64,000 nucleotides of DNA from JBKBKN01 sp046294625 (GCA_046294625.1 JBKBKN010000002.1:62001-126000); one strand, 5' to 3'. Counted from the stretch's first letter, positions 1 to 8,776 are shown. Notes: generated from the letters alone by a model not told the origin. Made by a program: numbers and translations.

Positions 1-224
1 CGAATAATGAGTGCTGCCTGTTTAGCTCCTTCTTCTGTTAGCTTCAATGGCTTGTAACTCTCATAATGAACCAAGCCTTTAGCGGCTAGCTTCTTCATCA
101 TGCTGGTTACCGTAGGCATTTTTATGTTGAGCCTTTCCGAAAGTTCACTCACATTCACCTCTCCTGTTTCGTTGGAGAGTGCAAACAGTGCTTTCAGATA
201 ATTCTCAACTGCAAGGGAGTTCAT
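1..224 (-). CDS. Metal-dependent transcriptional regulator, DtxR/MntR family (partial, C-terminus outside window)
   Basis: The minus strand reads from an ATG at 224 down to the window edge without a stop, giving about 74 residues. The reading begins MNSLAVENYLKALFAL, then a winged helix-turn-helix in which the recognition segment is NIKMPTVTSMMKKLAAKGLV and the wing reads YKPLKLTEEG. This is the typical N-terminus of DtxR/IdeR/MntR repressors, which bind DNA when loaded with Fe(II) or Mn(II). The dimerisation and metal-binding domains lie beyond the edge, so the metal cannot be inferred. It is divergent from a TonB receptor with a shared promoter containing two near-identical TTTGCAAA-centred repeats, so it probably represses that receptor and itself. 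The -7 element lies so close to the ATG that the mRNA is probably leaderless. Confidence 0.85.
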   Translation of the reverse strand, partial: MNSLAVENYLKALFALSNETGEVNVSELSERLNIKMPTVTSMMKKLAAKGLVHYESYKPLKLTEEGAKQAALII

Positions 225-228
225 TTAG

Positions 229-236
229 CAAAAATA
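229..236 (-). promoter_or_regulatory. -7 promoter element of the metalloregulator gene
   Basis: Read on the minus strand this is TATTTTTG, a match to the Bacteroidota -7 consensus TAnnTTTG. The A of the ATG is the fifth base after its G, which is about where transcription should begin, so the transcript is probably leaderless. Confidence 0.6.
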
Positions 237-237
237 G

Positions 238-285
238 TATTTGCAAAATAGCTTTAAGGATTTCATTCAAAATATTTGCAAAATA
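238..285. promoter_or_regulatory. Two direct repeats TATTTGCAAAATA, candidate metalloregulator operator
   Basis: TATTTGCAAAATA occurs at 238-250 and again identically at 273-285, 35 bp apart start to start. Each copy is centred on the palindrome TTTGCAAA. They lie in the short gap between the divergent DtxR/MntR-type gene and the TonB receptor, one beside each gene's promoter. Binding by the adjacent regulator is an inference from position and symmetry. Confidence 0.6.
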
Positions 286-310
286 ATATTGTTTGATCTA
301 TCTAACTATT

Positions 311-318
311 TACTTTTG
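311..318 (+). promoter_or_regulatory. -7 promoter element of the TonB receptor gene
   Basis: TACTTTTG matches TAnnTTTG. The GTG at 323 is the fifth base after its G, so transcription may start at or next to the start codon. If the mRNA has a leader, the alternative ATG at 380 would be the start. Confidence 0.5.
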
Positions 319-322
319 CGAA

Positions 323-2734
323 GTGAAAAAACATCAGTATAGATTTAGAAATTTCGTTATATTACACTATTTACTGAGCATGATTTTATTTCTATTGCCA
401 TTAACCGCTCAAGCTCAAGACGGTGGATCGTTGATAGGCGTAATCTCCCACAATAATGAAACATTGGTGGGCACCAGCGTAAGCATTCCTTCGTTGGGCG
501 TTGGGGCCAACAGCAATAAAGATGGGAATTATGCTTTGAATGGATTGATTTCAGGAAAGCATGTAGTCAAGATTAAAATGTTGGGCTATCTGCCGATAAC
601 AGATACGATTACGATCAGTGAAGGAGAAACACTTACCCGCAATTATGATTTGAAAAAGGACTTGCTGCTGTTGTCAGAGTTTGTGATTTCCGGAAGCCGA
701 AACCTAATTCCCCGTCAGGAATCGCCGGTATTGATAAATTCCATTTCATCGAAAACACTCAGCAATCTGCAATCTAACAGCATTGCAGATGGCTTGAGTT
801 TTAGTCCGGGCCTTCGCCTAGAGAATAATTGTCAAAATTGTGGATTCACGCAAGTGCGCATGAATGGCTTGGAAGGTCCTTACACGCAAATTCTGATTAA
901 CAGTCGGCCGGTGTTTTCTGCCTTAGCGGGGGTGTATGGTCTTGAGATGATTCCACCCAACATGGTTGAAAGACTTGAGGTAATTCGTGGTGCGGGTTCT
1001 GTGTTATACGGAGGCAATGCCATAGCAGGGACTTTAAACATTATTACCAAAGAACCCATTCAAAACTCCTTTGAAGCATCGATTAATCAAGCTTATATCA
1101 TGCCCGACACACCTGACCGAACGGTGAGTTTGAATGGATCGTTGGTGAACAAAAAACTAAATAAAGGTGTGCGCTTTTTTGCCTTCAATAGAAACCGCAA
1201 TGCATGGGATGCAAACGGTGATGGTTTTTCAGAACTGACAAAAATTCGGAACAGCACTATGGGCCTTGATGCTTACTATCAAATTCATGAGCGGAGTAAA
1301 TTGAAAGCCGGACTATTTTACATTCACGAATTTCGTCGTGGAGGAAGTGATATGGAACTTTTGCCACATCAAAGCCGGCTTGCAAAGCAGGCAAAGCATA
1401 AAGTGCTTAGTTCAAATGTTTCTTACGAAGCATTTAGTAGAAATTTGAAAAATAAATTTTCTATCTACAGCTCTTTGCAACACATTCAGCGAGACAGCTA
1501 TTATGGGGTCGGTGGGCGCATTCTTATGCCCGGCGACACACTCACCGAGACAGATATGATTGCCTTAAACGCATATGGTGAATCTCAAGATTTATCATGG
1601 GTTTCAGGTGTGCAATTTAACCGAACTCTAAACAAAAATCTTTCGCTCATCAGTGGAATAGAACACATTCAAAATGATGTGAAGGATAGGATGATTGGCT
1701 ATGGTAGAAAAATTGAACAACAAACCAATGCTTCGGGCACCTATGCAGAACTCACCTATAAAGGTAATCGCAATTGGCAAATCACAGCCGGAGCAAGGAA
1801 CGATTTGTTACACATTAATGGCGTTTACAATCTTGGCGATGAACGTTTCGTCCAACAAAAAGCAATGATCGTGCCTGTTCCCAGAATTTCAACTATGTAT
1901 CAGTGGAATGAAAACTGGGCTTGGCGTGCAACACTCGCTCAAGGCTATCGCGGTCCACAGGCTTTTGATGAAGATTTGCACATCGAAACAGTTGGTGGAA
2001 ACGCACGATTTATTCGATTAGCCGAAGACCTGAAAACCGAAAAATCGAACAGTTTGAGCATGTCGATCAGTCATGAGAAAAGTGCGGGAAAAAGACAACT
2101 AAACATTGTATTGGAAGCCTTCTACACTCAGCTTCTCAACCCCTTCATTCTGACCGATTTGGAAGAAATATCCACCGGTGTTTCAGTGCTCACCAAAAGA
2201 AATGCATCAGGGGCTTCTGTTGGAGGCTTCAATATGGAAGCAAATTTTGCTTTTGGCGAAAAAATAATTCTGCAATCCGGCGCTACAATTCAATATGCGC
2301 AATACGATCAGAATGAGACACTATGGAGCCCTGATGATGAGTTAGGCGAAAATGAAGTAAGTACTAAAAGAATATTGAGAACTCCAAATAGCTATGGATA
2401 TGCTCATGTAACGTATCGACTTCGAGAAAACATTGCTTTTTACTATTCAGCAATTTATACCGGCAAAATGCTATTAACGCATATGGTCGATCCGGAAACA
2501 GAACGAATCGAACTTAAAGAAACACCACGTTTTTTTGAGCATAATATTAAGATATCGTACACCTTAAAGAGAACGAAAAGCTTGAAGTACGAGATTCATG
2601 CAGGGGTTCACAATATTTCGAACAGCTTTCAGCGTGATTTTGATCGAGGTGCGGAAAGAGATGCAGGTTATGTTTACGGTCCTGTGCGACCACGAACAGT
2701 TTTCTTTGGCATTAGAATGGGTTTAGGAACCTAA
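323..2734 (+). CDS. TonB-dependent outer-membrane receptor, probably for a metal ion or metal complex
   Basis: About 803 residues. The N-terminus KKHQYRFRN followed by a hydrophobic stretch ending LTAQAQ is a signal peptide when GTG 323 is used; ATG 380 would leave a signal peptide without a basic n-region. Mature order: a carboxypeptidase-regulatory-like beta domain (about residues 33-112), the plug domain (about 135-245, with the sequence VERLEVIRGAGSVLYGGNAIAG), then a 22-strand-type barrel ending in an aromatic-rich C-terminus. The plug holds a CxxC (Cys170, Cys173, in NNCQNCGF) typical of one subfamily of these receptors. The substrate is unknown; the divergent DtxR/MntR-type regulator points to iron or manganese. 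Transport would need TonB-ExbBD, which is not in the window. Confidence 0.9.
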   Translation: MKKHQYRFRNFVILHYLLSMILFLLPLTAQAQDGGSLIGVISHNNETLVGTSVSIPSLGVGANSNKDGNYALNGLISGKHVVKIKMLGYLPITDTITISEGETLTRNYDLKKDLLLLSEFVISGSRNLIPRQESPVLINSISSKTLSNLQSNSIADGLSFSPGLRLENNCQNCGFTQVRMNGLEGPYTQILINSRPVFSALAGVYGLEMIPPNMVERLEVIRGAGSVLYGGNAIAGTLNIITKEPIQNSFEASINQAYIMPDTPDRTVSLNGSLVNKKLNKGVRFFAFNRNRNAWDANGDGFSELTKIRNSTMGLDAYYQIHERSKLKAGLFYIHEFRRGGSDMELLPHQSRLAKQAKHKVLSSNVSYEAFSRNLKNKFSIYSSLQHIQRDSYYGVGGRILMPGDTLTETDMIALNAYGESQDLSWVSGVQFNRTLNKNLSLISGIEHIQNDVKDRMIGYGRKIEQQTNASGTYAELTYKGNRNWQITAGARNDLLHINGVYNLGDERFVQQKAMIVPVPRISTMYQWNENWAWRATLAQGYRGPQAFDEDLHIETVGGNARFIRLAEDLKTEKSNSLSMSISHEKSAGKRQLNIVLEAFYTQLLNPFILTDLEEISTGVSVLTKRNASGASVGGFNMEANFAFGEKIILQSGATIQYAQYDQNETLWSPDDELGENEVSTKRILRTPNSYGYAHVTYRLRENIAFYYSAIYTGKMLLTHMVDPETERIELKETPRFFEHNIKISYTLKRTKSLKYEIHAGVHNISNSFQRDFDRGAERDAGYVYGPVRPRTVFFGIRMGLGT

Positions 2735-2766
2735 TTTGTTCTATTGAAAGCGAGGGGCGTCATGCC

Positions 2767-4098
2767 TTAATACCTCAGCCACTTCCAAAGCTCTTTATAA
2801 TTCACCTTTTTACCATACATGAGAATACCTGTTCGGTAAATTCTTCCGGCAAGCCAAGTAGTGAATATAAACCCTGCCACGAGCAAGCCCATAGACAAGA
2901 GCAATTCAAAAACATGCACCTGAAAGGGCAAGCGAACCATCATAACCACCGGGGAAGTGAAGGGAATGATAGAAAACCAGAATGCGAGCTTTCCGGTGGG
3001 GTCTTGCATCACCGTTTGTGCCACCATGATAGCCAAGATTAAAGGCACTGTGATGGGTAACATAAACTGCTGGGTGTCTGCTTCATTGTCCACCGCTCCG
3101 CCGATAGCGGCAAAGAGTGCACCATAGAGCAAATATCCGCCAAGGAAATAAAAGATAAACACCGGAATCATCAGCCCCCAGTTAATTCCTTTTATGCGGT
3201 CGATGATTTGACTGGTTTCTATCATTTTATCTACATTCTCCACCGACGTTCCTTCCGGAGCAGTTTGCACGATTTGCTCAATTCTTTCCTTGTTAAAATT
3301 ATCTTTAACAAACACACCCATTACTCCTGAATAAATTGCAAAAGTTAATACTACCCAAAGCAAAAATTGCGTGAGCCCAACCAATGCAATTCCAATGATT
3401 TTGCCCATCATGAGTTGAAAGGGTTTAACGGATGAAATAATAACTTCCACGATTCGGCTCGTTTTCTCCTCAATTACGCCCCGCATGACTTGCGCACCAT
3501 ATAGGAATATGAAAAAATAAATCATAATGCCTCCGACAAAACCTAAGGCAGTGCTCACCTCCACATCGGCTGAGCGACCCTTCTTTTCATCTTCTTCGGT
3601 GATATTGGCCAAATTGATTTTCACTGATTTTTTCACACTTTCCACCAGTTCAGGATCCACACCTTCGCTTTTGAGCATAATTTTCTCCACTTGCCGCTCA
3701 AGCTGATTCTCGATATAAATTTTTACTGTGAGACTAATTTGTGATGCCGAATAGATCTTAAAGTTGCGCTGATTGTGTGCAAAGTTTTCATCGGTTATTT
3801 TAGGCAAATGAAGTATTGCATAATACTTATTCTGCTCCAGATTTGCTCTTGCGTCATCAATCGGCTGCTGCGTGTAAGCAAAGCGAATAGTTTCGTTTTC
3901 TTTCAATTGATAAGCCGCAATGCCCAATTCGTCGATTACCTGAATAACCCGCATTTCCTTACTAGCCGTGGCTAACCAAATCGGCACAATCGCTATCGCT
4001 GCCATTAGAATTGGCCCGATGATGGTCATAATGATAAACGACTTCTTTCTAACCCTTGTTAAATATTCTCTTTTGATGATCAATCCGATTTTTCCCAT
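2767..4098 (-). CDS. ABC-2 type exporter permease, NatB-like
   Basis: 443 residues. One N-terminal membrane segment (about 22-45) follows the basic start MGKIGLIIKREYLTRVRKKS, then a large extracytoplasmic domain of about 150 residues, then a cluster of five or six membrane segments from about 185 to 430. This is the arrangement of NatB/YhaP-type ABC-2 permeases (COG1668), which export Na+ or other unidentified solutes. It starts 3 bp after the upstream ATPase gene, so the two are one operon and must form one transporter. In these families the substrate cannot be read from sequence. The 3' end faces the TonB receptor gene across about 30 bp with no clear terminator. Confidence 0.88.
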   Translation of the reverse strand: MGKIGLIIKREYLTRVRKKSFIIMTIIGPILMAAIAIVPIWLATASKEMRVIQVIDELGIAAYQLKENETIRFAYTQQPIDDARANLEQNKYYAILHLPKITDENFAHNQRNFKIYSASQISLTVKIYIENQLERQVEKIMLKSEGVDPELVESVKKSVKINLANITEEDEKKGRSADVEVSTALGFVGGIMIYFFIFLYGAQVMRGVIEEKTSRIVEVIISSVKPFQLMMGKIIGIALVGLTQFLLWVVLTFAIYSGVMGVFVKDNFNKERIEQIVQTAPEGTSVENVDKMIETSQIIDRIKGINWGLMIPVFIFYFLGGYLLYGALFAAIGGAVDNEADTQQFMLPITVPLILAIMVAQTVMQDPTGKLAFWFSIIPFTSPVVMMVRLPFQVHVFELLLSMGLLVAGFIFTTWLAGRIYRTGILMYGKKVNYKELWKWLRY

Positions 4099-4101
4099 GA
4101 C

Positions 4102-5022
4102 TTAGTTTTGAACGGTTTTGATAAAAATTTCTTCCATTGTAGGTATCGACTCTCTCAGACCTGTGATTTGCACATGCGGAATTAAGGCTTTAAGCAAATC
4201 ATTCACTGAATTGTCTCCAAGTAATTTAATGGTGAAAGTATGATGATCTTGATCGTCACTTCTTTTGGTTAGTATCTCTGCACCTGCCCATAATGCAGTG
4301 GTGAAGGCGATTACACTGCCTACAAATGAAATCTCAAAAGAGTTGTTTTTATACGCATCGCGAATTTCCGTCACACGGCCATCCAAAATCTTTTTTGACT
4401 TATTGATCAATGCGATGTGATCGCAGAGCTCTTCGACTGAATCCATACGGTGTGTAGAGAAGATAATGGTGACACCTTTTTTAGAAATCTCAAGAATCTC
4501 TCGTTTAATCAGATTTGCATTCACCGGGTCGAAGCCGGAAAAGGGTTCATCAAAAATGAGCAGCTCCGGCTCATGCAACACCGTAACGATAAACTGCACT
4601 TTCTGAGCCATTCCCTTAGATAACTCTTCCACTTTTTTATTCCACCAGGCTTGAATCTCAAACTTTTCGAACCAATATCGAAGCCTGCGCTTGGCCTCTT
4701 CTTTACTTAAGCCTTTGAGTCGCGCCAGGTACAAACACTGTTCCCCTACTTCCATCTTTTTATAGAGTCCGCGCTCTTCGGGTAAATAACCAATTCGCTC
4801 AACATGCTCCGGACGTAAAGGCTGTCCATTAAAAAACAGCTCACCTGTATCAGGCGCAGTAATTTGGTTGATAATTCGGATAAAAGATGTTTTACCGGCA
4901 CCATTCGGGCCGAGTAAACCAAAAATAGATCCCTTGGGAACTGCGATACTGATATCTTCCAGTGCAATATAATTTCCATATTGCTTTCTGACGTTTACTG
5001 CTTCGAATATATTTGGATGCAT
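4102..5022 (-). CDS. ABC transporter ATP-binding protein, NatA-like
   Basis: 306 residues. Walker A is GPNGAGKT at residues 38-45, the ABC signature is LSKGM at 134-138, and Walker B LLIFDEP has Asp158 and Glu159, followed by an H-loop in FSTHRMD. A C-terminal extension of about 85 residues after residue 220 is typical of NatA/YhaQ-type ATPases that pair with ABC-2 permeases. It is the first gene of a two-gene operon with the NatB-like permease. The start ATG at 5022 is directly preceded by TAATTTCG, a -7-like element, with the A of ATG five bases after it, so this message may also be leaderless. Confidence 0.9.
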   Translation of the reverse strand: MHPNIFEAVNVRKQYGNYIALEDISIAVPKGSIFGLLGPNGAGKTSFIRIINQITAPDTGELFFNGQPLRPEHVERIGYLPEERGLYKKMEVGEQCLYLARLKGLSKEEAKRRLRYWFEKFEIQAWWNKKVEELSKGMAQKVQFIVTVLHEPELLIFDEPFSGFDPVNANLIKREILEISKKGVTIIFSTHRMDSVEELCDHIALINKSKKILDGRVTEIRDAYKNNSFEISFVGSVIAFTTALWAGAEILTKRSDDQDHHTFTIKLLGDNSVNDLLKALIPHVQITGLRESIPTMEEIFIKTVQN

Positions 5023-5026
5023 GCGG

Positions 5027-5034
5027 CGAAATTA
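5027..5034 (-). promoter_or_regulatory. -7-like promoter element of the NatA-like gene
   Basis: Minus-strand TAATTTCG differs from TAnnTTTG by one base. The same octamer stands before hemB (22925-22932), and TAnnTTCG variants precede surE and the orphan regulator gene. The start codon begins five bases downstream. Confidence 0.45.
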
Positions 5035-5150
5035 ATGATTTAGCTTTTGCTTACTTATTGAATTGCTGTTTGATGCTATGTGTATCATTCTTCAAAAAGA
5101 AATTACAGTCAATCGCACATCAATTTGAATGGTGCTATCGATATCTCAAT

Positions 5151-5190
5151 AAAAAAAAGGCGATAATCTAACTTGTGTAGATTACCGCCT
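5151..5190 (-). terminator. Rho-independent terminator of the superoxide dismutase gene
   Basis: Arms AGGCGATAATCTA (5158-5170) and TAGATTACCGCCT (5178-5190) pair at 12 of 13 positions around a 7-nt loop. On the minus strand the hairpin is followed by eight T residues. It ends 19 bp after the sod stop codon. Confidence 0.88.
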
Positions 5191-5209
5191 GTAATAATTT
5201 CCGAGTTCT

Positions 5210-5815
5210 TTATTTTGCTTGATTAAAGCGTTGTGCAACTGCATTCCAGTTCACTACATTCCACCAAGCACCAATGTAGTCAGGGCGACGATTTTGATAA
5301 TGTAGATAATAGGCATGCTCCCAAACATCAAGCCCCATGATCGGGAAACCTTTTACTTCAGCTATATCCATCAATGGATTATCTTGATTAGCTGTAGAAG
5401 TGATGGTTAATTTGCCATCGTGCAAAACCAACCATGCCCAGCCGCTGCCAAATCTTGTTGCTGCAGCTTTATTGAACTCTTCTTTCATTTTGTCAAATGA
5501 GCCAAAGGCAGTATTGATAGCACTGGCAAGGTCTCCGGTGGGCGCTCCCCCGGCATTCGGACCCATAATTTGCCAAAACATAGCATGATTGTAGTGCCCG
5601 CCACCATTGTTGCGAACAGCCGGGCCATATTTAGAAACATTTGCTAATATTTCTTCAAGACTCAGTTTTTCCGCATCAGTTCCAGCGATAGCATTATTCA
5701 GATTGGTTACATAGGCATTGTGGTGCTTGGTATGGTGAATTTCCATAGTGCGCGCGTCAATATGCGGTTCCAACGCATTGTAGTCGTAAGGTAATTTTGG
5801 GAGTTCGAATGACAT
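5210..5815 (-). CDS. sodA: Superoxide dismutase, Mn/Fe family, Mn-type residues
   Basis: 201 residues, the usual length. It catalyses dismutation of superoxide to oxygen and hydrogen peroxide. The four metal ligands are His27 (in MEIHHTKHH), His77 (in HYNHAMFW), Asp163 and His167 (in DVWEHAYY). Gln144 in TANQDNPLM is the second-sphere glutamine position of Mn-type enzymes, so manganese is the likelier metal, although cambialistic forms exist in this phylum. There is no signal peptide, so it is cytoplasmic. It is a single-gene unit with its own promoter (TTTG at 5876-5879, TAATTTTG at 5850-5857 on the minus strand, 18 bp apart) and its own terminator. Confidence 0.97.
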   Translation of the reverse strand: MSFELPKLPYDYNALEPHIDARTMEIHHTKHHNAYVTNLNNAIAGTDAEKLSLEEILANVSKYGPAVRNNGGGHYNHAMFWQIMGPNAGGAPTGDLASAINTAFGSFDKMKEEFNKAAATRFGSGWAWLVLHDGKLTITSTANQDNPLMDIAEVKGFPIMGLDVWEHAYYLHYQNRRPDYIGAWWNVVNWNAVAQRFNQAK

Positions 5816-5849
5816 GTTTATTGGGTTTTAAATGTTTAAATGTTGCGGT

Positions 5850-5879
5850 CAAAATTAGACAAACTTGGGCAATGTCAAA
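5850..5879 (-). promoter_or_regulatory. Promoter of the superoxide dismutase gene (-33 and -7 elements)
   Basis: On the minus strand TTTG (5879-5876) is followed after 18 bp by TAATTTTG (5857-5850), matching the Bacteroidota pair TTTG / TAnnTTTG. The predicted 5' leader is about 30 nt. Confidence 0.6.
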
Positions 5880-5928
5880 TTCAAGCTTTCAAACAAGATT
5901 CAACAAATTATGTTCGCCATTTCGCCTT

Positions 5929-6681
5929 TTAACGGTGAAAGAATGTGAGAATATCATTGATATCCACCGGCTTATTTTCAGCTTTTTTAACATCGCGAGC
6001 AATCATCCCTTGCCGCATAAACAAAATTCGGTCACCATAATCAATTGCATGCTGAAGTTGATGTGTAATCATGATGGCCGTTATATTTTTTGCTCTGATC
6101 AAATCATTACTCAAATGCATTACTTTCTCAGAAACTGCGGGATCGAGTGCGGCAGTAGGCTCGTCGAGTAGCAATAAATCGGGGTTAACAGCTGTTGCCA
6201 TAAGCAAGGAGAGCACCTGCCGCTGCCCACCTGACAAGCTCCCTACCAGAGCATTTACTTTGTTTTCCAGTCCCATAGCAGGCCATGCCAATGCTGTCAT
6301 CAGTCGTTCTGTAAATTCATGATTCTTACCAAACCTGAAGCCTTTAGACTTATCGCGCAATTCTGCAAGCCTGTAATTGTCACTAACTGTTAAGTCTGAT
6401 GCCACACCATCGGAAGGGTTTTGAAACACACGTCCGATGAACTTGGCCCTTTCAAAATCATTCAGCCGACTGATTTCTTTTTTGTTAATTGTAATTTTTC
6501 CCTTATCTGGCATCAAACTCCCTGCTATACAGTTAAAAAAGGTAGATTTTCCGGAGCCGTTATCTCCCACAACAACCACAAATTCGCCGGCATTAATCTC
6601 AAGATTAATATTTCTAAGTGCCTGGACTTCATCCGGAGTGCCTTTGCCAAAGGTTTTAGATAATTCTTTGATTTTGAGCAT
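5929..6681 (-). CDS. ABC transporter ATP-binding protein of a TrpXYZ-like uptake system
   Basis: 250 residues. Walker A is GDNGSGKST (39-47), the signature LSGGQ is at 149-153, and Walker B LLLLDEPTAALDP has Asp173 and Glu174. It is the last gene of a three-gene minus-strand operon, 3 bp after the permease gene, preceded by a lipoprotein substrate-binding protein. The ATPase-permease-binding protein set belongs to the ABC_sub_bind group (pfam04392), whose members have been linked to tryptophan/tyrosine uptake in some Gram-positives. The actual substrate here is not known. The downstream 110 bp before sodA hold only the sod promoter. Confidence 0.9.
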   Translation of the reverse strand: MLKIKELSKTFGKGTPDEVQALRNINLEINAGEFVVVVGDNGSGKSTFFNCIAGSLMPDKGKITINKKEISRLNDFERAKFIGRVFQNPSDGVASDLTVSDNYRLAELRDKSKGFRFGKNHEFTERLMTALAWPAMGLENKVNALVGSLSGGQRQVLSLLMATAVNPDLLLLDEPTAALDPAVSEKVMHLSNDLIRAKNITAIMITHQLQHAIDYGDRILFMRQGMIARDVKKAENKPVDINDILTFFHR

Positions 6682-6684
6682 ACT

Positions 6685-7560
6685 TCAGAATTTTAACTTG
6701 AAAGATGATTTGGAAGGATATGCCACAAATATCAAAACGAATAGCGCAGTGATAGCTTTGAGCCACAAGGGGTCTATTCCTGAAGAAATGGCTAAGGCAA
6801 TTGCTCCTCTGAAAATCAGGCAGCCTAACAAAACACCAAGCATCCGCCACAATAGGCTTTGTCTATTAATCATTTGTGTGATTCGTTCTCCAATCATGGC
6901 CGCACCCAATCCGAAAATCACAATACCTATTCCCATGTTAATATCTGCAAATCCTTGCAACTGCGCCACCAAGGAACCACTCAAAGCGGTCATACCATTG
7001 GCTATTGCCAATCCGGCTATTTTTAACTTTTGGGGATTAACACCAAAAGCACTCACCATTTTTTCATTGTTGCCGGTGGCACGCATGGCAATGCCATAGT
7101 CGGTATGCAAAAGCATGAGAATAACGGCGAATACTACAAATCCTATGGTTGCGAAAACAAAAATAGCCCAATTAGTTTGATATGGGCCACCATCTGGATA
7201 ATTGAGAATGCTCACTTTTTGAAGCAAAGGAATATTTGACCTACCCATTATAAAAAGATTAAAAGAGTACAGGGCGGTCATCACCAAAATTCCCGCCAAC
7301 AGCGGGTTAACTTTCAAGCGGGTATTGATGATTCCCGTAGCTATTCCGGATAGCATACCTGATAAGGTGCCACACAACATGGCCAGCCAAGGCGATTGAT
7401 CCAAAAACAGCATGACAGCAGTGGTGGCCGCGCCTAAAGTGTAAGAGCCATCCGTAGTGATATCGGGAAAATTGAAAATTCTTAAGGTAATGAATATGCC
7501 CCAGCACATCGGCGCTAAGGCAAGTCCCAAGAGCAATGATTGCAGATAATAATCCATCAA
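6685..7560 (-). CDS. ABC transporter permease of a TrpXYZ-like uptake system
   Basis: 291 residues, almost entirely hydrophobic, with about eight to nine predicted membrane segments starting at SLLLGLALAPMCWGIFITLRIFNFPDIT. The motif FPDITTDGSYTLGAA and the later GLAIANGMTALSGSL are typical of branched-chain-type (LivH-like) permeases used by ABC_sub_bind systems. Its start overlaps the stop of the substrate-binding protein gene by 4 bp, and its stop is 3 bp from the ATPase gene, so the three are translationally coupled. It forms the inner-membrane channel of the importer. Confidence 0.9.
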   Translation of the reverse strand: MMDYYLQSLLLGLALAPMCWGIFITLRIFNFPDITTDGSYTLGAATTAVMLFLDQSPWLAMLCGTLSGMLSGIATGIINTRLKVNPLLAGILVMTALYSFNLFIMGRSNIPLLQKVSILNYPDGGPYQTNWAIFVFATIGFVVFAVILMLLHTDYGIAMRATGNNEKMVSAFGVNPQKLKIAGLAIANGMTALSGSLVAQLQGFADINMGIGIVIFGLGAAMIGERITQMINRQSLLWRMLGVLLGCLIFRGAIALAISSGIDPLWLKAITALFVLIFVAYPSKSSFKLKF

Positions 7561-8513
7561 TTGGCTTTAATATAGGATGGTTCCAAGTTAAGTTGAAAAC
7601 GGCTTGCTTGGGCTTCATTATACATTTTCACTCGCTTTTTGAGTTTTCGGGGAACAGGAATTTTACCTTTTTTTAAATATCGAGCAGCTTCCATTCCCGA
7701 TTCATAACCCCAATCGTACATATCGGCGCCAAAACCTGCTACAGCGCCACGCACCACCAATCCTGATTCGCTGGTGATGATCGGCACATTGGCTTCATTA
7801 CATGCTTGCAAAATGGTTTCAAATGAGGCAAAAATGGTATTGTCGGGCAGGGCAAAGAAAAGGTCGATACCGTCTTTGGTGAGTGAACGAATGGCAGTGT
7901 AACACTCGGCAGAATTAGCTACGCCACGCGAAAGAATTTTGTATTCGCCCAATTTTTCAAAAGCTGAAGTTATTCTTTTCAAAGCATCTACGCTTTGTGG
8001 TTCACTTTGATTAAATATCACCCCGATGATTTTACCTTCGGGTCTGATTTCCTTGGCAAGTGTGGCTGCGGTATCTATATACTCTAATGTCTCATACACC
8101 CCAAAAAGATTGACCGGGTCTTTTCCTTTTTTATCTCTCAGTCCTGCCAAATCGGGACTTGGTGATACCATCATGCAAACCGGTATGGTACGCGTTCTTT
8201 GCACGGCGGTGATGGTACTCAGTGTAGAATTGGCCGCAATCAAATCTACACGCTCATTAATAAGATAGTCAACCGATTGCACAAGCATGGGAATATCTCC
8301 CTGCGCATTTCGGTAGATCACTTCAAAATCTTGTTTTAATGTCAAACCGCTATCTTTCAATGCATCGAAAAAACCTTTCTTGGCGCGGTCTAGAGTTTCA
8401 TCTTCAACTGCATCAACAAAACCAATAACAGGTAAGCCTTTTTGCTTGGGCTGACAGGAATAAAAGGTGATTGTAAGGCAAAGTAAAAAAATGATTTTTT
8501 GAAGGTTTACCAT
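7557..8513 (-). CDS. ABC transporter substrate-binding lipoprotein (pfam04392 type)
   Basis: 318 residues. The signal peptide MVNLQKIIFLLCLTITFYSC ends in a lipobox with Cys20, so the protein is lipid-anchored. The mature part has the two-lobed periplasmic-binding fold: GFVDAVEDETLDRAKKGFFDALKDSG at the start of lobe one, PVCMMVSPSPDLAGL near the hinge and VPIITSESGLVVRGAVAGFGADMYDWGYESGMEAARYL in the second half, all characteristic of the ABC_sub_bind family. It is the first gene of the operon with the permease and ATPase. The substrate is unknown; aromatic amino acids or related small molecules are the family precedent. Confidence 0.9.
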   Translation of the reverse strand: MVNLQKIIFLLCLTITFYSCQPKQKGLPVIGFVDAVEDETLDRAKKGFFDALKDSGLTLKQDFEVIYRNAQGDIPMLVQSVDYLINERVDLIAANSTLSTITAVQRTRTIPVCMMVSPSPDLAGLRDKKGKDPVNLFGVYETLEYIDTAATLAKEIRPEGKIIGVIFNQSEPQSVDALKRITSAFEKLGEYKILSRGVANSAECYTAIRSLTKDGIDLFFALPDNTIFASFETILQACNEANVPIITSESGLVVRGAVAGFGADMYDWGYESGMEAARYLKKGKIPVPRKLKKRVKMYNEAQASRFQLNLEPSYIKAN

Positions 8514-8748
8514 AGCATATGTGTTGGATGAACGATGGGGCTAACTTAGTTTTTAATCCTGTAGGTGCAATTGATCTTCAATACAAATTCATCAAAAACC
8601 TATTTTGAAGTAAAAGTTTTACGCTAATGTCCTTTAAAACTACAGAAGATAAAACCCGGAACTCTCAAAAGGTTCATCGTATCGCCAAAAATGCGGATAT
8701 CAACAATAAGAAGAAGTACTATTTCTCAAACAAAACACCGAATTTACT

Positions 8749-8763
8749 GTTATTTAAAATAAC
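8749..8763. promoter_or_regulatory. AT-rich palindrome upstream of the cupredoxin gene
   Basis: GTTATTTAAAATAAC has perfect 7-bp arms around a central A and lies 13 bp before the ATG at 8777. Its core TTATTTAAAATAA is identical to the first 13 bases of the 23-bp palindrome at 58778-58800. It could be an operator or chance in AT-rich DNA. Confidence 0.3.
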
Positions 8764-8776
8764 AAAAAACCAAAAC

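Noticed and set aside
5797..6171. Plus-strand frame of 124 codons beside sodA
   Set aside because: It covers the sodA promoter and the 3' end of the ATPase gene and encodes no recognisable protein.
6437..7099. Long plus-strand open frame of 220 codons
   Set aside because: It lies antisense to the ABC transporter ATPase and permease genes, whose motifs are intact, so it is a shadow.
8627..8776. 50-codon N-terminal extension of the cupredoxin
   Set aside because: It lacks a protein-like composition and would bury the lipoprotein signal peptide.
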